Part shown: positions 32,464 to 44,234 of the stretch, piece after piece | How the letters are laid out: every line of letters starts with the position of its first letter | Numbering within the stretch: the first letter of the stretch is position 1 | Source: Prostheceraeus crozeri | Taxonomy: Eukaryota; Platyhelminthes; Polycladida; Euryleptidae | Length of the DNA: 64,000 nucleotides | Assembly (NCBI GenBank): GCA_907163375.1 | Contig: CAJQUW010015394.1 | Location: forward strand, 124,001 to 188,000 | Direction: 5' to 3' | Program-made: the position numbers and the translations under genes | Notes under the pieces: model-generated | What the model was told of the DNA's origin: nothing | The model's database searches: none | What the model saw: the letters and a program-made list of their open reading frames with translations, nothing else

Positions 32464-32649
32464 ATGTTTGTCCTAGGAGCTCTTGCTTTCGCAGCAAGAT
32501 AAGGAAAAATTCAAATATTTTACCCAAATTTTCGCTTCTCGCTTTGTCAAGGATGTTATGATGTTATCATAACCGAAAATTTGGGTAAAATTTTTGTATT
32601 TTTCGTTATCTTATTGCGGAAGAAGAAAGGACTCCTATATGCCAAACAT
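32464..32649. mobile_element. hairpin MITE, 186 bp, TA duplication
   Basis: Nearly the whole element is an imperfect palindrome. The two halves share ATGTTTG at the ends and a ttttacccaaattttcg block near the centre. TA dinucleotides flank it (32462-32463 and 32650-32651), as for Tc1/mariner-derived MITEs. It ends 32 bases below the donor of the 357-nt host exon. Confidence 0.75.
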
Positions 32650-32683
32650 TAGCTTCAGAGGCACATCAGTTTACCAGGCGTAC

Positions 32684-33040
32684 CTTTGGGAGAGTTTGTT
32701 GATAGTCCTCAGGTGAATTTAGCGACTTCAAGTCGCGATTGATGAAGTAGTTTTGGAATTCATCAATTTGTACAATCGGATGCTTTGCAAGATGATCATT
32801 GTCTATTGCTGCTGCGTATAATTCTTTAAATTTACTTGCGTCACTAGCAGTGGACATCTTTTGCAAGTATACATCAACAGTGCTCTTGATGACTACAAGT
32901 GGACCATTATCAGCCGAAAGAGCTTTGATGGATGTGTCGCGTCTTGCCTTCTCAATCACTTTATGATGACAATTCATACTTTTCTCTGAAACACAGATTG
33001 ATTTGAAGTGTTTGCGAAATTCATAATTTCCGTCAACATA
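32684..33040 (-). CDS. largest exon of the unidentified gene (119 codons)
   Basis: A 357-nt open segment, phase 0 at both ends. The acceptor follows a pyrimidine-rich tract (ctcttcttgatcacctgag) and the donor is CCAAAG/GTACGC. The translation is ordinary globular-looking, largely helical protein, including VIKSTVDVYLQKMSTASDAS and an Asp/Asn-rich C-terminal part. A different acceptor (tgtgtttcag at about 32995) would break the frame, which favours the longer version. No family recognised. Confidence 0.55.
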
Positions 33041-33166
33041 CTCAGGTGATCAAGAAGAGATGGAGCTCTCAGGCCGGTTCTTATTATTTTAAGTATTGAG
33101 CAAATTTGTCACCAAGCAAGAGATTTCTTTGATTGAAAAGCGTCTTTTGATCACTCAATTAGGCCA

Positions 33167-33638
33167 CACTAGGTGACATGCCACGCTCAATCACGCGTAA
33201 TTCACGCGTAAATACACATGACCCTAAACATTCGTGACTATGCGGGACATTGCTGCAACATCTGTTATATAAGTTAGTATAGTTGGCATAGTTAGCAGTC
33301 CTGTTATATAGACTTTGCGTCTCATGTGTCTGCATGTATCAGAGGCTAAACAATGTGATGGGACCTCAATTTCATGCTCAGGGAAGACAGAACATGCTTA
33401 GCGGTTCATCTGTGGTTCAAGCGGCAGCGCAGACAACCGTAGACGACGCGCAAACTATAAACGCTCGCCAGCGCGTATTCATGAACATTTCCCATGTTTT
33501 AACAGCATCAGATCAAGTGATTTCTGACTCTTAGTGCGGCGCGTATGTAGGCCGGTAGAAGAATATAATGTCCTTAACCACGGATGTTTGGGATGTTCCG
33601 TAATTACGCGAGAACCACGCGTGGCATGTCACCTAGTG
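33167..33638. mobile_element. MITE with perfect 20-bp inverted ends, CACTA-like
   Basis: Begins CACTAGGTGACATGCCACGC and ends with its exact reverse complement. The only flanking duplication is CA, two bases. The CACTA start suggests the CACTA/EnSpm group, but a two-base duplication is weak evidence. No transposase. Confidence 0.75.
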
Positions 33639-35125
33639 CAATTTAATTTAACTATCATTTAGCTTATTAGTTATTATATCTTCTATACTTACTAGTTATT
33701 CTAACAGGCATATGTACGAGCTATGTAGGCCTGTTCAATGAATGAAGCTGATATTTTGTGGGCATCAAGCGGGTAATCAAATAGAAAATTCTGATGTGTA
33801 ATCATTTTCGGTGGGGCGAATAACAAGCAAGACAACAATAGATTTTGTGTAGCAGAAGGAAACAATCATTTTGCAGGAGCATTCTTTAGTACAAATCGTA
33901 TAAAATAGGGGCATCGGTATATACTCATCTTAATGAAGTGCTATATAACGATAATCATGTATACCGGAATCGAGTAGGCCTACATATATCATGCCACTTA
34001 TCTTAAATACACTTAAGACGAAAATAAGTATTACAGAATATCATCAGTACCTAAGTTTGGAAAAAACACATAATAGCATTCTCTCGCTTTTCTTTAAAAC
34101 ATGGATTTATCAGTCGACAATCCCTGTCTGAGATTATGATAAAAACTTTTCAGTAAAATTACAATAATCTGGTATTCAAAATTGCTTTGCAATTAGCGTT
34201 GCAGTAAAAATAGGCTAACCGTGCCGCATACTTATCATATTAATTTGTTGAGAACCAATAATCAGGCTTGTCTTGTACTAATTCCTATCAGCGAAACGCA
34301 TTCGTTCAAAAAGTCTCTCATAATCATCATTACTGCCTTCTCATATGAGTAACGCGCTTGGTATGTTACTAAGCCTGTGAAAATATTATTTCATGCAGAA
34401 GATTTGAACGTAGACCTATGATAGCAGAGCCTAGATAATTTTTATTGGATCTTGTAAGCCCATCTTGATTAATAATTTTGAAATGTTAAATGTTAGCCTC
34501 ATCAGCATTTTTAGTGACTTACTACTGGGGTGAAACCAAAATCAGGCATTGATATTGGCGGTGGCTGCTTGATTGTCTCGAAATTATGAAAACACACAAA
34601 TGAATAAAAAATTTATATATTTTTTTATTTTTATATAAATATATAAATTATGCTGTAAGCTTGCATTTGTCCCAAAAGTAATGCTGTCCCATAAAGCAGA
34701 TTTGCAGCATACGGTTTAGTGCCGTCCCAAGATTTTGTTTTGAAATTATGTTAATATAACTTTGATGATTCTTGCCATGCTTAGAAGGATAACCCCTACG
34801 GCCTGCCCTAACGTTTCCGTATTATCTGAGAATCTACTTCTTAGAAATTTTAATTAAAACATATTTTCTTCTTCTCATCATTTCATTTGTGCCAGTATTT
34901 TCATTAATTTAATCCTGTGGATGGAATTGTATAGTATTCTGACTTCTGACTTGAAAGCATCAGAAATTCATACAATTTTCTAAGCAAGAAAAAATAATCA
35001 ATTTTCTGCAAAAATTTCAATGACAAACTGACAGCGAGAGGAGGAAATTAGGCTAAATGAGACGTGATATTGAGCTACATGTAACTTTAATAGTCCTAGG
35101 TACCATTGAAGAGTTGCTGGTGCTG
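33639..35125. other. intronic sequence; candidate small exon inside
   Basis: Apart from the candidate exon at 34523-34576 and an AT-only patch at about 34605-34650, nothing recognised. Confidence 0.4.
34523..34576 (-). CDS. candidate 18-codon exon, unidentified gene
   Basis: A 54-nt segment in phase 0 at both ends, with an excellent donor (CAGTA/GTAAGT) but a weaker acceptor (tttcgag). Its 18 residues are proline-rich (TIKQPPPISMPDFGFTPV) and fit between the preceding and following exons without frame conflict. It is the least certain exon of the chain because of its size and acceptor. Confidence 0.4.
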
Positions 35126-35573
35126 TCATTTCTCCTCATTCGTGACACGATGCTTATATTGCTGGTCGGGTCGACCAGTACTGCACAGGAACAGGATTAT
35201 ATTTGTTCCATGGATCACTTCCGGTTTTGATTGAGGATCTCCTGAAGCTCTCACTCGCTCTCTCAACCACCTGTCACATTGCAGGATTTGATGCTCTTCA
35301 GTCTCATCTTCTGCTTTTGCTCCCCAGCTAATGCAGGAGGGGGTCTCTAATTTTCCCATTTGATGTACGTACTGCCTGGATAAAATGCAATAGCCATTTC
35401 GCATCTGTTACAGAGAAATTCTTTCCCTTCTGTTCATCATCGCCTCCAGCATCTTTCCTGGAGCTTGAAACAACTGAGAACACATTGATATATACAGAAA
35501 GAAAGGATATAGAGCCAAAATACAGGGCGAATGTCCGAATGAATTGGAAAAGAGGTTTTGCAATCAGCAGCAT
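35126..35573 (-). pseudogene. fragment of a LINE C-terminal zinc-knuckle region
   Basis: The frame 35404-35126 reads YVHQMGKLETPSCISWGAKA and then DETEEHQILQCDRWLRERV. The C-x2-W, H and C spacing is like the Cys/His motif closing the RNase H and tail part of many LINE ORF2 proteins. An overlapping frame (35573-35328) covers the upstream part. No RT was found nearby, so it is an isolated scrap. Confidence 0.35.
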
Positions 35574-37686
35574 TTACCGTGCATGTCGGTTGTTCAGCAG
35601 TTGGGAGTCGTTTTATAATAAAATAGGGAAGCTGAATGACATTTTAGCAGGGAATTATTACCTCCTGTGGTTTGTAAAAAAGTATTTGAGACAAACGACT
35701 GATAACTCACTGATGCATTAATGCAACACATGAACGCTTGAGCTCTATAAGAGTGATGACGCAAATCAAAACAGTATTTCTTCATGGATGCATTCCAAAA
35801 TAACCTTCTTTAAGCAGATATTGAAAAACTTGTTTGCGCCGACTGCGGCGTAAAGTATGCCATTTGCAGACATGGTGCCGTTGTTCATCATGCGGCATTA
35901 CCTTAAAGCCAAACAAGTGCTTCGAAAACTATCATCTGTATTTATCGAGCCCTGCTTAGCTTCCTTGCTCATATACATGGGCTCATATGGGATTGGTAAT
36001 CAATGTTTCTATTATTGAATGTATCGGTAGACATTCGTTTTATACACGTTTTTTCTTTGTGTATGAATAAATCTTCGTTTGAATAGTTGTGAACAAAATG
36101 ATATGTTCTTAATTTTTGCTGCTGTTTGCAAAAATGCAACAGTGGGCTATAGTGTGGAACAGGAGTTAATTCGCATGTTACATCGTTAGAGCCCAGTGTT
36201 GCAACACCTTTCTACCTTTTTAAATTCCATTAGAAAATAATAATCATTCAAGCATGTAAACACTTTGATTATAAATGTCTTAAATAATGATGATTTTTTT
36301 CTAATAAGGTTCTATGGGCTTAGGCTCTAATGGGTTGATACCCATGAAATGAGATCCAATTGTGCCTTTGCTTTTCGCAGTACAGGAATACGATAGATTT
36401 TTCTTCTGAAACATCATTCCCCGAGTTTCTGCATTATGACTGATTGAATTGATTGATTTCAGTAAATAATTTTAGTTTGTTAAAAACTTATAAATAAAGT
36501 GCAAGTGCGTGCTCTGCGGATAAGAAATTCTAAAATACGAATGAAAAAATTTCCAATGTTTTTGGTTGGCTCTCTGATTGATGCAAGGAGAATTCATTGT
36601 CACCAAATAGTGACAAGCCTTCCGGCACGAATAAGCAGGAATTAGTTGCTTCGCGGTGACTTTCGTCACCATCTATTGCGTTGTATATCAATTAGTAGCT
36701 TTTCAACAGCAGTCAATTTAATCATATCCACTGATCATTAGAGAGAAAGGAGTGAAAACTCAGAATACTAGAAAAAGTAAGTTTAGAAAGTAGTACTAGT
36801 AAAGTACTTATGATAGAAACATTCTGCACGAAAATGAAAAGAATTGCAGTTATTGGCATTTTATGTGCGCATCCGAAGCTTTCTTTAGAAAGAGATACAG
36901 TACAGCTCTATGTTTAGGAGATGAGCATTCGACTTTTAAGATGATTTGAGCCAACAATGATCAATTTCGAAATAATTAGGTAAAAATTCTCCATTGATAG
37001 CATCAATAGCAGCAGTAATATTGAAAAATACAATATTAAAGCCATCTTAATCATTCAAGTCTAGTGAATTTCATGACATATCTGTCATATCCAATTTTTC
37101 CTATCATTTCAATCTGCGCTTTTTCTGCCAGTATAAAGTGCGCATTTATGATATTGGCCTTGGAAGCTGAACTTAAAGATGTCAACCCATATTGGCTGAA
37201 GATGCCTCTCTTCATCAGTCAAAACTTCAGACTGTTAATTATCCATTGAGACTTCATTGCCCCACTGAATTTTAAAAAACACACACAAGCAAAATGACAT
37301 GAGAATTTTTGCTTTAAAATATTAGTAAAACATGTCTTTACTCTAGTGCATGAAATTATAGGGATTTGAATTGACCTCTCACTTTATACCTACGCAGTGA
37401 TCGAGAATTCGGAGTGAATTGATATGGTCATCCAAATTAAATATTGTCCTTTTAATTTTTAATTAAATTCACGTCATTTTTGCAAGCAACTTTTCGTTAC
37501 CCATATGGCCTAATTTTTGATTAAAAGCTTTCCAAAACAAGTTAAGTAAATGTCAGCGAAAGAAAACATCCTATGATGAGTCATTTGGACGAAATGAAAA
37601 GAAATGCATAGATATAGAAGTCATCCTATCCAAGATCAGATGAAGTTAAGAAAATGTTTGAACTATAAGATAATAAGTTCACTCAC
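35574..37686. other. intronic sequence without recognised features
   Basis: No exon or transposon recognised; short open frames lack domains. Confidence 0.4.
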
Positions 37687-37891
37687 TTTCTGACTTCTTG
37701 TTACACAACCAAGCATCACCAGCTTCAGTAAATTCTCAAATTGTCCTTCTGATGGTGATCGTGGCTTAGCATCTCCAAACGCAATGCCTAGAGGGTTGAA
37801 AGTAATTGTAAGGTCTCCCAAAACAATGCTCTGAGGCGCTCCTGATTCGTCCTTCACAAATGTCCTCTTCATTGTCTTCAATTTTGAATTT
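37687..37891 (-). CDS. exon following the coiled coil, unidentified gene
   Basis: A 205-nt exon that completes an Arg codon with its first base and stays open for 68 codons to donor AAA/GTGAGT (phase 0). Acceptor is tttgattgtag. It continues the coiled coil with NSKLKTMKRTF, then leaves it through a short beta-like stretch (SIVLGDLTITFNPLGIAF) and ends in a helix rich in Leu and Val. No known domain was recognised. Confidence 0.65.
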
Positions 37892-37944
37892 CTACAATCA
37901 AAAAATGAGTAAAAAAGGAAATTGAAAGTTTGAAAATGGCGCAC

Positions 37945-38074
37945 CTCAACTTCACATTTTCGTTCACCTCAGCTTCCAGTCTCTTATGAAGAAATTCATT
38001 CTCTTTCTTCTCCTTACGTAATACTGTCTTGAGTCTTTTGCACTCGTGGTGAAGACTACTCAAGCGGACGATTT
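37945..38074 (-). CDS. coiled-coil exon of the unidentified gene
   Basis: A 130-nt exon with acceptor ccattttcag and donor GAG/GTGCGC. It is entered in phase 1 and left in phase 2. The translation contains SSLHHECKRLKTVLRKEKKE followed by further heptads with Leu or Ile at regular positions, a clear coiled coil of about 40 residues. Only a 53-bp intron separates it from the next exon, which makes this pair the most convincing part of the chain. Confidence 0.7.
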
Positions 38075-39511
38075 CTGAAAATGGATGATTAAGATTTCTT
38101 TGGGTCTCAGTTCAATGGATTGCTAAAAAATATATTAAAGGACAAAGAGACAAATTTTCATGATTAACCGAGGAAAGCAGCCATTCATGTATTTATGCTT
38201 CGGTCGCCTTGATTGGATCAGTTATATTACCCCAATATCTCATTCCAATTATTTGCGAGCGAATGGGTACAGTAGTACATTTTAATTGCTTCATGGGTGA
38301 ATACCGGTTTCTCAATGATGATGCCACGGCGATAATTTATGTTCGGTACTTCCTTCCTGGTGTAAGGAAGTGTATGAAGGTGGCGTTACGTTCTAGTGTC
38401 ATTTCTTGGGTTTTACGAGTTTATCTGCTGCGCTGGAAAGTTGTTGAATAGAGGTTATAACATACACATCTGCCTTCTTCAAACTCCTTCCAGTTGTTTG
38501 TAGCATGTTGTCTATAGAAGAAAAGTTCGATTGTCTTCGCCTGTGAAGATCGATGCCCCCCCCCCCCGATCACTTAGAACAACAACGTCATCGCATCATT
38601 CGTCCATTGCTTCGCACCGAACGTCATTTCGGCCATCATTCTCTTTAGCGTTTAGACTCCTATAAGTACACTGTCTGACCAATGAAGTGGCCACTGTTAT
38701 TGTCTATGGAGTCATTTGTCTGACTTTTGTCATTTGTTTAACTTTTTATGAAGCTTGGAAAAATCAACTTAAGTCCTATACCACAGACAGGATCTTCTGA
38801 TCAACATTCGTGTTTTTCTTTACGACTGTGCCTATCAAAGCCTGAAAGGTTCCTTATCTGCACATGTTAAACTTTTGGATACAAATAGTTTGTCCTGAAC
38901 GAATGTATCGGACAATTTCTGCACATTGGAGGACGCAGGGACGCCAAGATACTTTATAAAGTTTCAGGGGCTGGAACCTCGAATACCATGGATGAAAATG
39001 TGTGGACCCAGAGTTTTGAATCTATATATATGGCATTGCTAATTTCTATGATATACATTTTCTGTGAATCTAGAAATGGAAAAGGTAGAAAAAAGTTTAT
39101 GGGTTTCCAGTAAATTCAGAGACGATGCAAGAATTGTGATTGGCCGCATTACCCAATATTACACAAAAAGAAAACGTGTCAAGAAGCATGAGAATTTGTG
39201 CATTGCACTGGCCAGTTGATGCTGACATGAGATCCGTAAAAGGAAAAGGAATACTGAAAGATCCACCATTCGTTTTCACTTGACCGAGAGCATTTCAATG
39301 ACAAACGCGTTAATAAGAACACAGAAATATCGAATCAAGAAAAATTTCATTCCGATCGAGAGGAACTATTCCAAACGAATTAAGTGCATTTGAAAGCTCT
39401 GATCACATTGCGAATAATTATTTCAATGCTCACTTCACATATTTCATAATTATCATGTGAATTTCAAAGATAGACTGTTAGATAGATTGTTGTGTGTTAG
39501 ATAGATAGATT
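38075..39511. other. intronic sequence left of the Gypsy element
   Basis: Contains a run of twelve C at 38556-38567 and a short GATA-type microsatellite at 39481-39510. A segment near 38880-38990 is, in inverted form, similar to the start of the LINE at 43880 (shared catccatggtattcgag), so it may be a scrap of the same repeat family. Confidence 0.45.
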
Positions 39512-39516
39512 GTTGG

Positions 39517-39693
39517 TGTCATGTATTGCATTGCAATCATGAAACATTGAATGTCCGAGTGTTGTCAATCCGATGGCCTGATTGGCTGATCGATTGACGA
39601 CAGTCATCATGCCTCTGTTTATAGTGTCTTGTTGTTCTTCAATACAGCACAAAACCTGAACAAGACTGGTCTTCTCTCTCGCGATACATAACA
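39517..39693 (+). repeat. 5-prime LTR of the Gypsy fossil
   Basis: 177 bp, starts tgtcatgtattgcattgcaa. Nearly identical to 43672-43846. Confidence 0.93.
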
Positions 39694-39749
39694 TAGTGTC
39701 AGAATAAATGGCAAGTTTCGGTTTCGAGCAACCATGCATGGTATTGGGA

Positions 39750-40300
39750 TGCAAAGGATTTGTATCAAGAATATCGTCGGTTTAGGCAACATGTGGAGTT
39801 TGTGTTCAAAGGGCCTTTAGCACAACAGAAGTCAAAAGATCGCGCTGGATGGTTGGGTATGTGGATAGGTCAGCAAGGACGTGAAATCTACAAGACATTT
39901 ACTTGGGCCGCGGGCGAAGAAGATGGTCCAGATGTTGTTTTTCAAAAGTTCGACGAATATGTTCAACCCCAAAAGAATAAGCGTATCGCCCGTTTCAAGT
40001 TCAATCAAAGATCACAGGCTGACGGTGAATCATTCGACAACTTCGTGAAGGACTTACGATTACTCGCCATGGAGTGTGAGTTCTCAGATTCAGATGATCT
40101 CCTTGTGGACGCCTTGACACGAGGTGTATCTAAAAAGAAAGTTCAAGAGCGGCTGCTAGATCGAGGGCAAAGCTTGACTCTTATCAAAGCAATAGAAATT
40201 GGAAGGCAGTACGAACTATCTCAAGATCAAATACGTCTTGTTCGGGGCAGTGAGAGTACGTGCATTGCAGTATCGTCGGTCAATTGAAGATCACAGGAGC
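39750..40300 (+). pseudogene. Gypsy gag-like region
   Basis: Encodes a capsid-type retrotransposon gag segment (FTWAAGEEDGPDVVFQKFDE, then a block ending in LDRGQSLTLIKAIEIGRQYE) of the kind found ahead of Gypsy pol in many invertebrates. Boundaries are rounded. Treated as a fossil. Confidence 0.75.
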
Positions 40301-40757
40301 GTAAGACATGCGCGCCAGATCCCCCACGATTTCCAAAGCCGAAATGCAGCCGCTGCGGTAAAGAAAAGTCTCATTGGTAGTCTGGTGATCAGTGCCCAGC
40401 GATGGGAACTCAGTGCGGATTCCGCAATAAATGGAATCATTGGCGCGTTGTATGCAGATAGCTACAAAAGACTGAAAGCTCAAACAGTCCACGTCAAATG
40501 AATTCTCAACTTAATACTCTGGATAAAGAATCGACATACGATGATGAACAGTTGCCAGTCTACGCTTTGATGGACAGTGAAAGGTCTGATAAGTGGTCGA
40601 CGTCTCTCAACATCAAAGCAACACATTTCCATTCCGCATCGACACAGGTGCCAAGTGCAACACCATTCATGTCCGTCATGTAAAGACAATTGATCCTCAC
40701 ATGGAAGTGAACAAGTCAAATCGAATTCTCCGGTCCTATGCAAATCATCAAATGATT

Positions 40758-40889
40758 TCTATTGATGATTTGATGTCAGTTCTTCTAGCACTGACGCTGT
40801 GACTGGGTCACGAAACGTTTGCTGTTTTGTAAACTATTTTAATTTCTTTTATTTTACTTTGAAACAGCCGTAATTAAAGGGAGTGCCTA
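40758..40889 (+). mobile_element. solo PLE terminus, 132 bp, inserted in the Gypsy fossil
   Basis: Flanked by the 12-bp direct repeat catcaaatgatt (40746-40757 and 40890-40901). Inside is CTGACGC, a perfect stem GTGAC/GTCAC, then GAAACGTTTGCTG, a hammerhead-like PLE end, followed by a T-rich tail. It must post-date the Gypsy insertion or its source copy. Confidence 0.7.
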
Positions 40890-40899
40890 CATCAAATGA

Positions 40900-42250
40900 T
40901 TCCTGTGGGAAACGTGGTGCTGCCTTGTGGAAACGCGACATTCGAGCTGGAATATGAGATTATTGATATGGATCAAGAATATATCATCTCAGATGATTCT
41001 TCCGAAGTCCTCGGTCTTGTTAAACGAATCTACCCTGTAGAAGCAGATTCAATGTTCTCTATAACCGAGTTGATGGACGTCCCGGACTTGAAGTCAGCGA
41101 CCGGTTGCTTGCCTGGAGAATATTCCATCAAACTGGCAGAAGACGCCAAGGGAACAGTTCATCCTCCAAAACGACAGCCCGTTGCTCTGAAAGGTAGAAT
41201 AATTCAAAAGCTGAGAGAAATGGAATCAGATGGCTTCATTGCTAAAGTTGAGCAACCCACTGAATGGGTCAGCTCAATGGTGTCTCTACGAAATGACAAA
41301 ATTCGGATTTGCATCGACCCAAAGGAACTCAATGCCTCCATCCTTCGAGATCATCATCCATTTCGTACAATCGAGGAAATTATCAGAGAGATACCCCATG
41401 CCCAAGTGTTCTCAACCCTGGATGCCCAACAAGGATTCCTACAAATAGAACTGGACGAAGCTTCATCCTTCCTGACGACATTCAATACTCCCATTGGCAG
41501 GTTTTGATGGCTTCGCTTGCCATTTGGGATTCGCTGTGCCCCTGAGATATTTCAGAGAGTAATGGACCGTATGCTAGAAGGAATAGACGGTGCATATGCA
41601 ATAATTGACGACATTCTGATCGCTGGCAAAGATGTGGCCCATCATGACGAAATACTTCGACGCGTTTTAAATCGTGTGAAGGAATACAATCTGAAACTGA
41701 ATTTCGAGAAGTGTGCTATTCGGCGAGAGTCTGTTTTGTACGTTGGACATCTGTTGACAGCAAATGGTATTCTGCCCGATCCCAAGAAAGTCAAAGCAAT
41801 CAAGGAAATGCCTACGCCCACGAACAAAGCAGGAATCAAACGATTCCTCGGATTTATCACATATTTGGCGAAGTTCATTCCAAATCTTAGCTCGGTGGAT
41901 GCTCCTCTACGAACTCTGATGAAAGAGAATGTGGAATTTGCATGGGAAGCTTTACACGCGAGAAGCTTCGAAACTTTGAAAGATCTCTGCTCTAAAGCCC
42001 CGGTTCCCGGATATTACGATGTGAACACGCCTGTTCACAATTACAATACATCAAATTCCACAATTACATACTTGGGAAAGAAGTTCAAGTCTATAACGAC
42101 CACAAACCCTTGGAAAGCATATTTAAGAAGTCGTTGAATTCGGTGCCACTGAGATTACAGCGGATGCTTCTCAAGCTGCAGTGGTATGATCTGAAAGTTC
42201 ATTACAGACCTGGACCGAGCATGGTGCTCGCTGACACGCTTTCAAGGGCG
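40900..42250 (+). pseudogene. Gypsy reverse transcriptase and RNase H region
   Basis: Carries typical Gypsy RT blocks (RICIDPKELN; YAIIDDILIAG; YVGHLLTANGILPDPKKVKA) followed by an RNase H-like region. Boundaries are rounded. Treated as a fossil; the region is not whole. Confidence 0.85.
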
Positions 42251-42299
42251 TTTGTAGATGAAAAGTCCAAAGGCCGACATGATCAGCATCAAATGAGTA

Positions 42300-43607
42300 T
42301 GCTCGACTTCATTGACATCAGCAAGGAAAGGTATACAGACCTACAACGTCGCACTGCTGAGGAGTTCAATACCTTGCATAGTATGATCATGAATGGTTGG
42401 CCTGAAACAAGGAGTGAAGTGAGTCCGGAGTTACGCAAGTTCTGGGACGCACGAGATACGCTGACGGTACTTGATGGTGTTATCTACAAAGGCTTGAGGA
42501 TTGTTGTGCCTCCTAGTTTGCAGAAGCACATGCTCAATCTAATCCATCAATCTCACTTGGGAATCGTGAAGTGCAAGCAAAGAGCAAGAGAAGTTCTATA
42601 TTGGCCCGGAATGAGTCTGGACATCGAAAATGCAGTCAAGGATTGCCCAAGGTGCTCACAATTTTAAAATCGACAGCAGAAAGAACCCCATACAGTCGGT
42701 GGAATTCCAGAATTGCCATTTAATGAAGTTGCTGCTGATTTATTTGAATTCGCGTCAAGAACATACTTATTGCTTGTGGATTATTATTCAAAGTTCATCG
42801 AAGTTGATGAAGTGACCAATCAATCTTCCAATGGCATCATTCGTCTGCTGAAGCGACAATTTGCTCGACATGGCATCCCTGCCATACTAAGAAGTGACAA
42901 TGGTCCTCAGTATAGCTCTCGAGAATTCGCAGAATTCTGCAAAGAATACAATATTGCGCACAAAACCTCGAGTCCATACTTCCCTCAATCTAATGGCGAA
43001 GCGGAGCGCGCTGTTCAAACGGTGAAGAGGCTGTGGACGAAGTCTTCTGATTTGTATTTGGCATTGCTGAATTACCGAAGCACTCCCTTGGATGGATTCA
43101 GCCTCTCACCTGCCCGACTGCTCATGGGTCGACGGCCTCGGAATCTACTCCCTGCATCCACGAAGCTGCTCTCACCGACACCGGTTACTTATGAGCAGGT
43201 CAAGCAAAGGCTTCGTCGCAATGCATCAAAGCAAAGCCTATATTACGATACGTGATACGTCAACGAAACGGTTGGGACCGCTATCGCCGGGTGATTCTGT
43301 TGTGATCGAGCCTCCCAGAAATGAGAAGAGTTGGACATCAGGAACCATTGTTTGTGAACATGAACATCCAAATTCCTACATAGTTCAAAGAGGCCACAAG
43401 TTCTATCGTCGGAACAGGAAGCATCTACGAAAGTCAACGGCTGCAGCATCTCAAGTTGAGGAAGGGTATGACGGAGATGAAATGCTCAACTCAGAAGATG
43501 CTCCTGACGTAAGTGTACAACCTCAACACCCGAGTTTACAATCACAACAACCGTTCTACCAAACACGCAGTGGCCGCATCAGCAAGCCTCCTGACAGACT
43601 TATGTAG
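42300..43607 (+). pseudogene. Gypsy integrase region and C-terminus
   Basis: The zinc-binding H2C2 part, the DDE core (DYYSKFIEVDEV; RSDNGPQYSSREFAEF; PQSNGEAERAVQTVKRLW) and a C-terminal tail rich in Gln and Ser are recognisable. Boundaries are rounded. Treated as a fossil. Confidence 0.85.
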
Positions 43608-43671
43608 ACATGACTCTGTTATACATGCATTTCAATTTTGATTTTTTTAAATTTAATTCGGTAAAGGGAGA

Positions 43672-43846
43672 TGTCATGTATTGCATTGCAATCATGAAAC
43701 ATTGAATGTCCGAGTGTTGTCAATCCGATGGCCTGATTGGCTGATCGATTGACGACAGTCATCATACCTCTGTTTATAGTGTCTTGTTGTTCTTCAATAC
43801 AGCACAGAACCTGAACAAGACTGGTCTTCTCTCTCGCGATACAACA
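43672..43846 (+). repeat. 3-prime LTR of the Gypsy fossil
   Basis: 175 bp, preceded by a polypurine tract and followed by the target duplication gttgg. Confidence 0.93.
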
Positions 43847-44234
43847 GTTGGATTAGCTGCAAATCTGGCACACACATTTTCATCCATGGTATTCGAGTTT
43901 CCAGTCCCTGTAAGTTAATAAAATACCTAGGCGTCCATGGAGGATGGGATCTTCCATGGATCTTTTTGTACTCATCACAGAAATCTTAAGTTTCCAAATT
44001 TCACACGAGTTTACTTACAGACTTTACATCTGCCACTGGCTTTGGCACCTATCATATGCAAGCTTCCTGAGAAGTCTGTTGCAACTCACTTGTGGGATTT
44101 CATTGATGCAAACAATTTGTTTTCCAGTATTCAATCAATCTACTGTCGGAGTTGTTCTACGGAGACTGCGCTTCCGCAAATATTGTCGGACCTACTAACG
44201 GCGATGGATAATGGACGGGCGTCTTTGCTGTTAA

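Larger units (their letters stand above)
39517..43846 (+). mobile_element. Ty3/Gypsy LTR retrotransposon fossil, both LTRs present
   Basis: A 4.33-kb element with two LTRs (39517-39693 and 43672-43846) starting TGT and ending ACA, flanked by the 5-bp duplication gttgg (39512-39516 and 43847-43851). A purine tract (gtaaagggag) sits just before the right LTR. Inside, in Gypsy order, are gag-like, RT, RNase H and integrase regions. The LTRs differ at about two positions plus a two-base length difference, so the insertion is fairly recent. It is broken, with roughly five breaks. A 132-bp PLE terminus is inserted into it. Confidence 0.95.

Noticed and set aside
32684-37687. Identification of the host gene as a kinetochore SKA3-like protein
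   Set aside because: Short P-x-x-x-FG and LE-x-F words recall that family, but the surrounding sequence does not align convincingly, so no name was assigned.
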